This document shows, piece by piece, positions 5,497-13,140 of a stretch of 17,354 nucleotides of DNA. Numbering within the stretch: the stretch's first letter is position 1; every line of letters begins with the position of its first letter. The DNA is from VFJJ01 sp031362415. GTDB taxonomy: Bacteria > Actinomycetota > Acidimicrobiia > IMCC26256 > VFJJ01. Position numbers and translations under genes: made by a program. The stretch is taken from NCBI GenBank assembly GCA_031362415.1, contig JANLSK010000290.1:1-17354 (forward strand), read 5' to 3'. Under the pieces are notes generated by a model. It was not told where the DNA came from. It did not search any database and was given only the letters and a program-made list of their open reading frames with translations.

Positions 5497-7356
5497 GTGA
5501 AGAAACTTCCCCTGGTGCCCTGGCGCGCCGTGCCATCCTGGCGGCCGTGGAGCGCGGCGCTCGGTGCGGGGGTTCTCGCGCTTTTCGCGGCCTGGGGCAT
5601 CGCCGCGGCGCTCGACGACGGTGGGGTGGCGCGCAACGTCACCCTGGCCGGACGTGACATCTCGGGTCTCGACGACACCGAACTGGCTGCGCTCGTCGAC
5701 GACATCGCGTCGGGCTACTCGGCCACCCCCGTCGAGCTCCGCGTGGGCGACGATGTCGTCACCACGACCGCCGGTGCCCTCGGGATCTCGGTCGACACCG
5801 AGACGACCATCGAGCACATCCGCCGGCTCGGCCAGCCCGATGCCCCCTTCCCGCTCCGGCCGTTCGAGTGGATCGGCTCCCGATTTGCCGATCACCGAGC
5901 GCAGGTGCTCTTCGACATCGACGAGGGCCGGGTGCTCAGCCAGGTTCCGCAACTCATGGCGTCGACGGCGGTCGAGCCCCGGGAGCCGACGGTCACCATC
6001 ATCGACGGTCGGCTGGCGCTGAGCCCCGGCGTCGCGGGCGCACGCGTCGACCCAACCTCGGTGCTGCACGCCCTTCCCGTGGGGTCTGCGCTGTCAACGG
6101 GCTCGATCACGGTCGACGTCACCAGGGTGCCCGTGGCGCCCCAAGTGGCCGATGCCGACATCGCGGGCCTCATCGACGACGCCGAACGTCGAACCCGATC
6201 GGGTCTCGAGCTGCGTGTCGCCAACGATCCCGATCCGGTCGAGGTCCCGGCCGACACGATCCGAGGCTGGTGGCGTCCGCTCGTCGGCGGCGATCAGGGA
6301 GTGCTGCTGACGCTCGATCAGGATCGAATCCTGAGCGATCTCGAGACGTTGCTCGAGGGTCGAGGCACGAGCTCGGGCGATGTCACCTTCGTCGTCGCGT
6401 TCGGAAACGTCGTCATCGTCCCCCCGCCCGGCGGTCAGGTCTGTTGTGACCCCTCGACCGCGATCGACGTGACCGAGGCCCTGGCTGACGACCCTCCGAC
6501 CCCCCGGCCCGTGCGGGTCACCCTCCGCACGGCCGTACCGGCCCAGGAGCTCGCTGAGGCCGAAGCCCTCGGCATCACCGAGCTCGTGGGCTCGTTCACC
6601 ACCAGGCACCGGTGTTGCGAGGACCGGGTGGACAACATCCACCGGATCGCCGACTTGATCCGCGGCCAGGTGATCCTCCCCGGCGAGACCTTCTCGGTGA
6701 ACGACTTCGTCGGTCCCCGCACGGTGGAGAAGGGTTTCGTGGTGGCGCACGTCATCGAGAACGGCGTGTTCGAGGACGCCGTCGGTGGCGGGATCTCGCA
6801 GTTCGCCACGACGATGTTCAATGCGGCGTACTTCGCCGGCCTCGACTTCGAGGAGTACCAGAGCCATTCCATCTACATCAGCCGCTACCCGCGAGGGCGT
6901 GAGGCCACGCTGAGCTTCCCCCACCCCGACCTGATCATCGAGAACACCACGCCCTACGGCGTCTTGATCTGGCCCGAGTACGACGACACCTCGCTCACGG
7001 TGAACATGTACTCGACCAAGTACGTGGTCGTGGAGCAGACGGGCCAGGAGGATCGGGCCCAGGAGCTGTGCACGCGGGTCATCACCCGGCGCCGGCGGAC
7101 CTATCCCGACGGCACGGTCAAGAACGACGAGGTGTTCGCGCAGTACCGACCGGGCGAAGGGCTGAACTGCCGCGGCGAATCGACCATCCCCACCACAACC
7201 ACCACGACTACGACGCTGCCGGGCGACACCACCACGGTGCCGGGAGCAACGACGGTCCCCGGAGCCACGACCGTGCCACCACCCGACCAGACGACCGTAC
7301 CGTCGGCGACGACCACCACGGCCGTTCCCCTGCCCCCGCCTCCACCGGGCCCGTAG
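5497..7356 (+). CDS. VanW-family protein with peptidoglycan-binding-like repeats, membrane-anchored
   Basis: The protein has 619 residues from a GTG at 5497; the frame is open much further upstream, but that part overlaps PAC2 and is not protein-like. A basic N-terminus and a hydrophobic helix (about 18-39) form a signal anchor, so the rest is extracellular. Residues about 45-350 hold repeated modules like the putative peptidoglycan-binding domain often found before VanW (GVARNVTLAGRDISGLDDTE and similar). The VanW domain spans about 362-508, with RVDNIHRIADLIRGQVILPG, ETFSVNDFVGPRTVEKGF and GGGISQFATTMFNAAYFAGL. Two vicinal Cys pairs occur at C316-C317 and C373-C374. The tail from about 565 is Thr/Pro-rich and low-complexity, suited to the cell wall. 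VanW proteins occur in glycopeptide-resistance clusters, but most, like this one, are outside them and their activity is unknown. Confidence 0.9.
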   Translation: MKKLPLVPWRAVPSWRPWSAALGAGVLALFAAWGIAAALDDGGVARNVTLAGRDISGLDDTELAALVDDIASGYSATPVELRVGDDVVTTTAGALGISVDTETTIEHIRRLGQPDAPFPLRPFEWIGSRFADHRAQVLFDIDEGRVLSQVPQLMASTAVEPREPTVTIIDGRLALSPGVAGARVDPTSVLHALPVGSALSTGSITVDVTRVPVAPQVADADIAGLIDDAERRTRSGLELRVANDPDPVEVPADTIRGWWRPLVGGDQGVLLTLDQDRILSDLETLLEGRGTSSGDVTFVVAFGNVVIVPPPGGQVCCDPSTAIDVTEALADDPPTPRPVRVTLRTAVPAQELAEAEALGITELVGSFTTRHRCCEDRVDNIHRIADLIRGQVILPGETFSVNDFVGPRTVEKGFVVAHVIENGVFEDAVGGGISQFATTMFNAAYFAGLDFEEYQSHSIYISRYPRGREATLSFPHPDLIIENTTPYGVLIWPEYDDTSLTVNMYSTKYVVVEQTGQEDRAQELCTRVITRRRRTYPDGTVKNDEVFAQYRPGEGLNCRGESTIPTTTTTTTTLPGDTTTVPGATTVPGATTVPPPDQTTVPSATTTTAVPLPPPPPGP

Positions 7357-7386
7357 GCCGGCGGCGATCGTTCCTCACCGACAACC

Positions 7387-8373
7387 TCAGTTCCCCACAA
7401 GCGCCTCGAGGGCCTCGAGCTGAGCGCTCGTTCCCACGGCAATCACGACCTGACCGGCCGAGACCATCATGTCGGGTGACGGGTTGGTCATGAACTCGCC
7501 CCCCGGGGCCCGCATGGCCAGCACCAGCGCGCCCGTCCGCTCCTGCACGTCAAGGTCTCGGAGGGAGTGTCCGCTGACCGAAGACGACGCGGGAACCACC
7601 ACCTCCTCGAGGCGGAACTCGAGACTGCCGTCGTGCATGACGACGTCGAGGAACTCGGCCACGTGGGGCTGCAGGACGAACGCCGCCATGCGGGCGCCGC
7701 CGATACGGTACGGGTTCACGACCCGGTCGGCGCCGGCCCGACGGAGCTTCGACTCCGAGGTCTCGGCGAGCGCACGGGCCACGATGAAGAGGTCTGAACG
7801 CAACGACCGGGCGCTCACGGTGATGAACACGTTGCCGGCGTCGTGGTCGAGCGCGGCGACCAAAGCCCGGGCATGGTCGATACCCGCCGCCCGCAACACG
7901 TCGTCGTCGGTGGCGTCGCCGACGATGTAGGGGTACTCGGACCCGGCCAGCATCTCCTCCGAGGTGTCGATCACGACGACGCCGTGGTTCGAGCCCGCCA
8001 TGTAGCCCGACAGCGCATGACCCACGCGGCCCCATCCGCACACGATCACATGGCCGCGCATGCGAGCGATCGTCTGATCCATCTTTCGCCTTCCGTAGAG
8101 ATTCGTGATGCGGCCTTCGACGAGCGACTCCAACAGCACGCCGGTGGTGTACAGGGCGGTCCCGGCGCCGCCGACCACGACGAACATGGTAAAGATCCGT
8201 CCCGTCGTGTCGAGCGGACGGATCTCGCCGAAGCCCACGGTCGTGACGGTGATCACGGTCTGGTAGAGCGCGTCGATGACGCTGAAGCCCAACAGGAGAT
8301 ACCCGAGCGTGCCGACGACGACGACGAACGCAAGGGTGCTCGTCGCCATCCTGAGTCTTCGCCAATCCGCCAC
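7387..8373 (-). CDS. Two-helix potassium channel with RCK (TrkA-N and TrkA-C) domains, MthK-like
   Basis: The protein has 328 residues. Helix 1 lies at about 10-30, a pore loop with selectivity filter TTVGFGE at 44-50, and helix 2 at about 58-82. This is the ion-channel-2 layout. The TrkA-N/RCK Rossmann domain follows, with HVIVCGWGRVG (GWGRVG at 113-118) and acidic VVVIDTS, and it ends near residue 230. A TrkA-C domain occupies about 245-328. The nearest described architecture is the calcium-gated channel MthK; GFG replaces GYG in the filter, as in several prokaryotic channels. It should conduct potassium across the cell membrane under ligand control; the ligand is unknown. The GTG at 8373 is chosen because AGGA lies 6 nt upstream; an ATG eight codons downstream is a weaker alternative. 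The stop is 30 bp from the convergent VanW stop. Confidence 0.92.
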   Translation of the reverse strand: MADWRRLRMATSTLAFVVVVGTLGYLLLGFSVIDALYQTVITVTTVGFGEIRPLDTTGRIFTMFVVVGGAGTALYTTGVLLESLVEGRITNLYGRRKMDQTIARMRGHVIVCGWGRVGHALSGYMAGSNHGVVVIDTSEEMLAGSEYPYIVGDATDDDVLRAAGIDHARALVAALDHDAGNVFITVSARSLRSDLFIVARALAETSESKLRRAGADRVVNPYRIGGARMAAFVLQPHVAEFLDVVMHDGSLEFRLEEVVVPASSSVSGHSLRDLDVQERTGALVLAMRAPGGEFMTNPSPDMMVSAGQVVIAVGTSAQLEALEALVGN

Positions 8374-8379
8374 GCCCCA

Positions 8380-8383
8380 TCCT
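8380..8383 (-). promoter_or_regulatory. ribosome binding site AGGA deciding the channel start
   Basis: On the minus strand AGGA stands 6 nt before the GTG at 8373. It favours that GTG over the ATG at 8349. Confidence 0.5.
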
Positions 8384-8502
8384 GCCCCATCCGCGACGGG
8401 CCAAAATCCATCGCGCTCAGAGTGACCAGAAACCGGGTGCCGCCGGGCTCGTGTCGACCACCCAGGTGGGTCGCCAGGCATGGCATGCGCCATGATCGTG
8501 CG

Positions 8503-9105
8503 ATGACGAAGGGCTCCTTGCGCGCCAGGCTCCTGGTAGCGACGCCGACGCTCGACGGCTCGTTCTTCGAGCGAACGGTGATCATCATGCTCGACCACGG
8601 CGACGACGGCGCCCTGGGGCTCATCGTGAACCGGCCCGACGACATCGACCTGGCCGATGCCCTCCCGGCGTGGGCCGAACGGGCGTGTCCCCCGGCGGCC
8701 GTGTTCGTCGGTGGTCCCATGCAGCCCAACGGGGCCATCGGGCTCGGTCGTCTCGCGCTGGGCCCGGCGGGAGCACCCTCGGGCGCCGCAGCGGGCGCCC
8801 CAGCGGAGCCGACCCCCAACGGTTTCGCGGCGGTCGGATTCTTCGGTCTGGGAACCGTCGATCTGGAGCGAGGGCCCGACCAGCTCCCAGCGATCACCGA
8901 GGTTCGGTTGTTCGCCGGCCATTCGGGATGGGGACCGGGCCAGCTCGAGGCCGAGATCGCCGAGGGATCGTGGTGGGTGCTCGACTCGATCGCCGACGAC
9001 CCCTTCAGTCCTGACCCGACGACGTTGTGGCACACGGTCCTGGCCCGTCAGCCCGGCCGAGTGCGTCTGTACGCCAGGTTCCCTGACGACCCGTCGGCGA
9101 ACTGA
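8503..9105 (+). CDS. YqgE/AlgH family protein (UPF0301)
   Basis: The protein has 200 residues. Family hallmarks are LRARLLVATPTLDGSFFERT with VIIMLDH (6-32), GALGLIVNRP (36-45), the FVGGP turn (68-72) and GHSGWGPGQLEAEI with EGSWW (139 onward). The family is widespread and without an agreed biochemical role; the name AlgH comes from alginate regulation in Pseudomonas, which need not apply here. Residues 87-106 are an Ala/Gly/Pro-rich stretch in the loop after the glycine turn; such a low-complexity insertion is not general in the family. The ATG at 8503 matches the usual N-terminus and lies 6 nt after a CATGAT hexamer; an in-frame ATG at 8485 would add six residues and cannot be excluded. It is divergent from the channel gene. 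Confidence 0.92.
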   Translation: MTKGSLRARLLVATPTLDGSFFERTVIIMLDHGDDGALGLIVNRPDDIDLADALPAWAERACPPAAVFVGGPMQPNGAIGLGRLALGPAGAPSGAAAGAPAEPTPNGFAAVGFFGLGTVDLERGPDQLPAITEVRLFAGHSGWGPGQLEAEIAEGSWWVLDSIADDPFSPDPTTLWHTVLARQPGRVRLYARFPDDPSAN

Positions 9106-9147
9106 ACTCGGAGGCCGGGCCCAGCGTGCGTGCGCGCGTCTGTGTGC

Positions 9148-9576
9148 TCAGGCCTGCCAGCTCAGCTCTTCGTAGCGCTCGACGATCCGCCAGCCGTCGG
9201 CCGTCCGGCTCAGCGTGTCGTTGTAGAACAGGCCGGTGCGGGTGAGCTGGGCACCCTCGCCGGTGTCGAAGAACACGTGGCACACCACCGGGACCCGGGT
9301 CGTGGCCCGATCGCCGTCGAGCACCAGGCGCAGCCCGCCGGAAATGCGCTGGGCCTTGGGCATCATGGCCTGCAGCTCGGCCAGCCACTGCCGGTACTCC
9401 GAGTACGTACGCGCCGGCTGGCCGAAATCGCGGAGATCGACGGTGGCGTCGACCGAGAACGTCGTGTCGTACACGGCGAAATCGAAGGCCTCGGCCGCGG
9501 CGAGCTGACGGTCGTACAGGTCGGCAATCGCCAGCCGGTCCTGGATCTCCTGCGTCGTGTACACCCGATCGGCCAT
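9148..9576 (-). CDS. SnoaL-like / NTF2-fold protein
   Basis: The protein has 142 residues. It opens with YTTQEIQDRLAIADLYDRQL, followed by AAAEAFDFAVYDTTFSVDATVDL and a C-terminal GEGAQLTRTGLFYNDTLSRT, then ADGWRIVERYEELSWQA. This is the usual pattern of the SnoaL_4 group of the NTF2-like superfamily: a helical start, an acidic 'F..DATVD' segment and a final 'DGWRI..R' strand pair. Members include polyketide cyclases, dehydratases and isomerases, but many are of unknown function. The ATG at 9576 is the only one that fits the domain; the upstream sequence is Arg-rich and not protein-like. It stands divergent from the EthD gene 149 bp away and convergent with yqgE. The context of oxidative enzymes suggests a small-molecule enzyme, but this is inference. 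Confidence 0.82.
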   Translation of the reverse strand: MADRVYTTQEIQDRLAIADLYDRQLAAAEAFDFAVYDTTFSVDATVDLRDFGQPARTYSEYRQWLAELQAMMPKAQRISGGLRLVLDGDRATTRVPVVCHVFFDTGEGAQLTRTGLFYNDTLSRTADGWRIVERYEELSWQA

Positions 9577-9725
9577 TCGCCGCCCCGCTCCGTCGCGCCC
9601 ATCGCCCGTCGATACTGCCCGGCGCCTCCCCGCCGGGTGGCTCCGGTCGAGGACGCTACCTGCACGCCTGGGCGTCCGCCCGGTAACTTGCGAGCGTCGA
9701 CGCACGAGCCGGGGGTATCCGTTCG

Positions 9726-10088
9726 ATGATCAAGTCGTTCACCTTCGTCAAGAAGCAGCCGCACCTCAGCGCCGCCGAGTTCTTCACCAGATGGACAGAG
9801 CACACGCGCGACTGGGACCTCCGCGACCATCCCGAGATCAGCCTGAACCGCTTGGTGATGATCGAGGGCGACAGTCCCTACGTCGGGATCGCCGAGAACC
9901 ACTGGCCCGACGACCAGACGCTCCAGCAGGCCGCCGCCTGGTACGCCACCGAGGACGGCCAAAAGCACTGGGCCGATCTGTGCACCTTCATGGACATCGA
10001 CAACAGCCCGACCGTGATGGTGACCGCCGAAGCCGACGTGAACCCCGTCGACGGAATCAAGCTCGTCGTCGCGCCCACGTCGAGGTGA
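9726..10088 (+). CDS. EthD-type dimeric alpha/beta-barrel protein
   Basis: The protein has 120 residues. It starts MIKSFTFVKKQPHLSAAEFFTRW, the typical EthD opening (strand, then 'K+.gls.eeF...W'), and continues with a second strand-helix unit (PEISLNRLVMIEGDSP, then QAAAWYATEDGQKHWADLCTFMD). Proteins of this ferredoxin-like fold dimerise; EthD itself is needed for ethyl tert-butyl ether oxidation, while most relatives have unknown roles in catabolic clusters. It is the first gene of a three-gene operon: its TGA overlaps the GTG of the kinase-like gene as GTGA. No strong ribosome binding site is visible; a TATCCG sequence sits 4 nt before the ATG, too close for a standard -10 box. Confidence 0.82.
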   Translation: MIKSFTFVKKQPHLSAAEFFTRWTEHTRDWDLRDHPEISLNRLVMIEGDSPYVGIAENHWPDDQTLQQAAAWYATEDGQKHWADLCTFMDIDNSPTVMVTAEADVNPVDGIKLVVAPTSR

Positions 10089-11242
10089 GCGCACAGGCCC
10101 CGATGGACGCTCGAGCGACGACACACGGGGTCGAGGAACTCGGCGCCCTCCCCAACGAGCTGCGCGCTGAACTGCCCGCGGAGCTGCGGACGTGGATCGA
10201 GCGGGCGACGGGCTCCACCGTGGCATCGGCCGCACGGCACCTCGCCGGGGCCTCGCGCCAGGCCTGGACCGTCGACACCGCCGACGGCCGGCCGCTGTTC
10301 CTCCTGCGCGACCAGGTTGGCGCCGGGGGTGGCTCGGCTCGCGATGCAGCCGTCCTCCGGGCGTTGGTGGCCACCCCGGTGCCGGTTCCGGCGGTCGTGG
10401 CCCACGACGCACCGCTCGGGGTCGTGCTGTTGGAGCGCGTGGCAGGCCGTTCCGACTTTCCCGCCGTCGACCGCGACGATGAGCGAGATCCCACCGCCCG
10501 GCACCTCATGGAGATCACCGGGGCGTTGCACCTCCTCGACATCGAGCGGCTCGGCCTCGACCATCTCGCTCGGCCGGCAACGGCTGCAGACCACGCGCTG
10601 GCGCTCCTCGACGGCTTTGCGCCCATGGCCACCCTTCTCGAGACCATCGCTTCTCGCGAGCCGCTGTTCGAGGTGGCGATCGACTGGCTCCGTCGCCACG
10701 TCCCCACCACCGTCGAGCGCACCTCGCTGGTGCATTCCGACATGGGCCCGGGCAACTTCCTCTACGCCGGCGGACGCGTCACCGCCGTGCTCGACTGGGA
10801 GGTCGCCCATTTCGGCGATCCCATGGAAGACCTGGCGGCCATCTCGATTCGCGACATGGCCACGCCCGTGGGCCATCTCCCCACCCGCTACCGGGAGTAC
10901 ACCGAGTCGAGCGCCATCGCCATCGACCTCGACCGGATCCGCTACTACCGGGTGCTCGTGCTCACCCGCAACAGCATCATGCTCAGCCTGGCACTCCAAA
11001 GGGCCACACCGGCGTTGGACGTCGCCCAGCTCTCGATGTACCGCATGCTCCTGGTGCGGGCCGCGGCGATCTCGTTGGCCGATGCCGTTGCCCACGGCTC
11101 TGCAGCAGACGGTGCCCGGGCCGCCGACACCCGGGCTGCAGCCGATCTCGTCGACCGGGCCCACGAACAAGCTGCTGCGATGCGCGAGACCATGGGCCCG
11201 TTGGCCGATCGGCTCCCGCAACCCCTGGAGGACGGGCCGTGA
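10085..11242 (+). CDS. Aminoglycoside phosphotransferase-like kinase (APH family)
   Basis: The protein has 385 residues. The kinase-like fold shows the nucleotide-binding lobe (about 40-110, with PLFLLR in the place of the usual Lys strand). The catalytic loop is HSDMGPGN (H217, D219, N224), and the metal-binding segment is VLDWEVAHFGDPMEDLA (D237). All key acidic residues are present. The Arg-bearing 'LLR' form resembles the APH relatives found with acyl-CoA dehydrogenases and in steroid or terpenoid degradation regions rather than true resistance enzymes. The likely role is phosphorylation of a small hydroxylated metabolite, unknown here. The C-terminal 130 residues are helical. The GTG at 10085 is chosen for its 4-bp overlap with the EthD stop; an ATG at 10103 is an alternative. 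Its own stop overlaps the next gene's start by 4 bp. Confidence 0.88.
   Translation: MSAQAPMDARATTHGVEELGALPNELRAELPAELRTWIERATGSTVASAARHLAGASRQAWTVDTADGRPLFLLRDQVGAGGGSARDAAVLRALVATPVPVPAVVAHDAPLGVVLLERVAGRSDFPAVDRDDERDPTARHLMEITGALHLLDIERLGLDHLARPATAADHALALLDGFAPMATLLETIASREPLFEVAIDWLRRHVPTTVERTSLVHSDMGPGNFLYAGGRVTAVLDWEVAHFGDPMEDLAAISIRDMATPVGHLPTRYREYTESSAIAIDLDRIRYYRVLVLTRNSIMLSLALQRATPALDVAQLSMYRMLLVRAAAISLADAVAHGSAADGARAADTRAAADLVDRAHEQAAAMRETMGPLADRLPQPLEDGP
11227..11231 (+). promoter_or_regulatory. ribosome binding site GGAGG of the DUF7064-like gene
   Basis: GGAGG stands 7 nt before the GTG at 11239, inside the end of the kinase-like gene. It fixes the start in the GTGA overlap. 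Confidence 0.75.
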
Positions 11243-12222
11243 TCGTCGGTATCGCTCACGGGCTCTCGGTGGGCCACGGCGACGACCTCTACCACCCCGT
11301 GACCAGCGACGACCCCACGTGGATCGAGACCGTCTGGTTTCCCTTCTCGATTCCCGACGCCGGGATCACCGTTTCGACCCGCATCGTGGCCCAGCCCAAC
11401 CGCAACCTGCTCGGCGTGACCGTTGCCGCATGGCGCGGCGCCGGTGAGCGCCTCGCCGCCACCGTCTGGAACGGGCCCTTCGAGCCTGAGTCCGGCGCCC
11501 GGCCCGATCTGCGCGATGTCACCTTCGCCAACGGGCTGCGCCTCGTCGTCGAAGAGCCGCTGCAGCGCTATCGCCTCCACCGCGACGTACCCGAGACCGG
11601 TGGCGGTATCGGTGGCGGCGACATCGGGCTCGACGTGCGCTTCGAGGCGGTCATGGAGCCCCACCCCGTGGCGCCCGAGGAATCGCCGGGCATGTTCCTC
11701 GGGCACCTCGAGCAGCCCGGTCGGATGACGGGACACGTCTTCATCCGAGGGCAGCGCTACAGCGTCGATTGCGGCACCGTGCGTGACCGCTCGTGGGGGC
11801 CCCGACAACCCCGTTCCGATCTGCGGCTCGGCAACGCCTTCGGGACGGCCGACGCCTCGTGCGCCTTCTTCGCCTACGTGAACCCGGGTGACGACGGCAC
11901 CGAGCACATCACCGGCGGCTATCTGTTGCTCGACGGTCAGGGGGCCACCATCCGTCGGGGGCAGCGCAGCACCACCTGGGACGACACCGTTCCCGCGTCG
12001 GTCGTCGTTGAGGCCTCCGACGCCCTCGGCCGCTCGCTCGTCGCTCGGGGACTCTCGCTCAACTCGGTCGCCAACGATGCCGGCAACGACGTCTACGCCG
12101 TCTTGAACCTCATGACCTGGGAGATCGAGGGGCGAACCGGAGCGCTGGTCACCGGCGAGAACCATGATGTCTGGTCGAAGTCGGCCTGGCTGGCCGCCGG
12201 TCGGGCCGAACTCTCGAGGTGA
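11239..12222 (+). CDS. DUF7064/DUF7065-like protein of unknown function
   Basis: The protein has 327 residues. It looks like the beta-rich hypothetical proteins that stand beside APH-like kinases in actinobacteria and sphingomonads, which I recall as DUF7065 (N-terminal) and DUF7064 (C-terminal). Visible landmarks are WIETVWFPFSIPDAGITVST near the start and LDVRFEAVMEPHPVAP in the middle. After those come GHVFIRGQRYSVDCGTVRDR, SWGPR and FFAYVNPGDDG. The layout resembles tandem lipocalin-like barrels of the carotenoid/hydroxylated-lipid type, which is only a fold guess. No catalytic motif is recognised. It is the third gene of the EthD-APH operon, with a 4-bp overlap and a strong GGAGG site, so it is made together with the kinase and probably acts on the same substrate or product. 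Confidence 0.7.
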   Translation: MIVGIAHGLSVGHGDDLYHPVTSDDPTWIETVWFPFSIPDAGITVSTRIVAQPNRNLLGVTVAAWRGAGERLAATVWNGPFEPESGARPDLRDVTFANGLRLVVEEPLQRYRLHRDVPETGGGIGGGDIGLDVRFEAVMEPHPVAPEESPGMFLGHLEQPGRMTGHVFIRGQRYSVDCGTVRDRSWGPRQPRSDLRLGNAFGTADASCAFFAYVNPGDDGTEHITGGYLLLDGQGATIRRGQRSTTWDDTVPASVVVEASDALGRSLVARGLSLNSVANDAGNDVYAVLNLMTWEIEGRTGALVTGENHDVWSKSAWLAAGRAELSR

Positions 12223-12270
12223 AGTCGAGGTTCAGGGTTATGGTTTTCCGGGCCTGATGAGAGACGCGGG

Positions 12271-13140
12271 TCAGGGTAACGGCCGCTGGTACATCGACTC
12301 GAGCACCCGGTCCCAGGCCTCGTCGCTGCTCGTCGCGCGGAGCGCGATCAACTGCTCGGCCATGGCGCCCACCACGACCCGGGTAGGGGCAGGGTCGGTG
12401 GCGAGGGCAACGGCGATGGCTTCGGCCACGTCCTCGGCCCTCGACGCGCCTTCGAGACCAGCACCACGGAACGTGGCCTCCAGGGCGCCCCGGATCGACC
12501 CGGTGAACGAGCCGTAGGACCCGTCAGACCCGTCGGTGGCCGAACCGAGATGCTCCATCGACACCAGTGCCGCCTCGCCGTAGTCGGTGAGCGTGGGGCC
12601 GGGCTCGACCACCGTGACACCGATCCCAAACGGGGCCACCTCCCAGCGCAGCACGTCGCTGACGGCCTCCAACGCGTATTTCGAGCCGTGGTACGCGCTG
12701 CCGCCGGGAAACGTGAGGCGGCCGCCCATCGACGACACGTTCACGATGCGCCCGGCACCCCTGCGCCGCATCCCCGGAAGCACCAATTGGCACAGTCGCA
12801 TGGGCCCGAACAGGTTCACCTCGAACTGCTGGCGCACCGCGGGGAGGGGTGTTTCCTCCATCGGGCCCTGCTGACCGAAGCCGGCATTGTTCACCAGTGC
12901 GGCCACCGACCCGTGCTCGTGCTCGATTCGGGCCACGGCCGACGCCATCGAGCCCTCGTCGGTGACGTCGAGCGCCTCCGTGCGGCATCCGAGCGCCTCG
13001 AGCTCGACGATGGCCTCGGGACGGCGAGCCGTCGCGTAGACGGTCCAGCCATCGGTCGCGAGCCGGGCCGCGGAGGCGCGACCGATCCCCGACGAACAGC
13101 CGGTGACCAGTACGGCGCCCCGTCGCGCATTTAGCGCCAC
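12271..13140 (-). CDS. Short-chain dehydrogenase/reductase (classical SDR)
   Basis: The protein has 289 residues from a GTG at 13140. The cofactor loop is TGCSSGIG (13-20); the second strand carries YATARRPE, whose Arg residues favour NADP(H). The structural motif is NNAG (84-87). The catalytic set is N109, S137, Y150 and K154 in YHGSK. The 3' third follows the classical SDR pattern with VVEPGPTLTDYG. It should oxidise an alcohol or reduce a ketone; the substrate is unknown. The start lies within the 3' end of the Rieske gene (10-bp overlap), so the two are an operon. GGGAG 8 nt upstream supports this GTG; another GTG at 13155 would add five residues. The stop is convergent with the DUF7064-like gene, 48 bp apart. 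Confidence 0.9.
   Translation of the reverse strand: MALNARRGAVLVTGCSSGIGRASAARLATDGWTVYATARRPEAIVELEALGCRTEALDVTDEGSMASAVARIEHEHGSVAALVNNAGFGQQGPMEETPLPAVRQQFEVNLFGPMRLCQLVLPGMRRRGAGRIVNVSSMGGRLTFPGGSAYHGSKYALEAVSDVLRWEVAPFGIGVTVVEPGPTLTDYGEAALVSMEHLGSATDGSDGSYGSFTGSIRGALEATFRGAGLEGASRAEDVAEAIAVALATDPAPTRVVVGAMAEQLIALRATSSDEAWDRVLESMYQRPLP

Noticed and set aside
5497..7356. Glycopeptide (vancomycin) resistance cluster, given VanW- and VanY-like genes
   Set aside because: The two genes are 7 kb apart, and no VanHAX-type ligase or dehydrogenase or linked two-component pair is present. VanW and M15 proteins are common outside resistance clusters.
8479..8494. CATGGC-ATGC-GCCATG inverted repeat before yqgE/algH
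   Set aside because: A short palindrome that overlaps a possible start codon; GC-rich DNA yields such repeats by chance and nothing else supports an operator.
7843..8502. Upstream extension of the AlgH frame
   Set aside because: It runs antisense to the channel gene. The family N-terminus starts at 8503, or at most at 8485.
10085..11242. Antibiotic resistance by the APH-like kinase
   Set aside because: The catalytic motif is of the APH fold, but the Arg-bearing nucleotide lobe and the metabolic operon context fit a metabolite kinase better.
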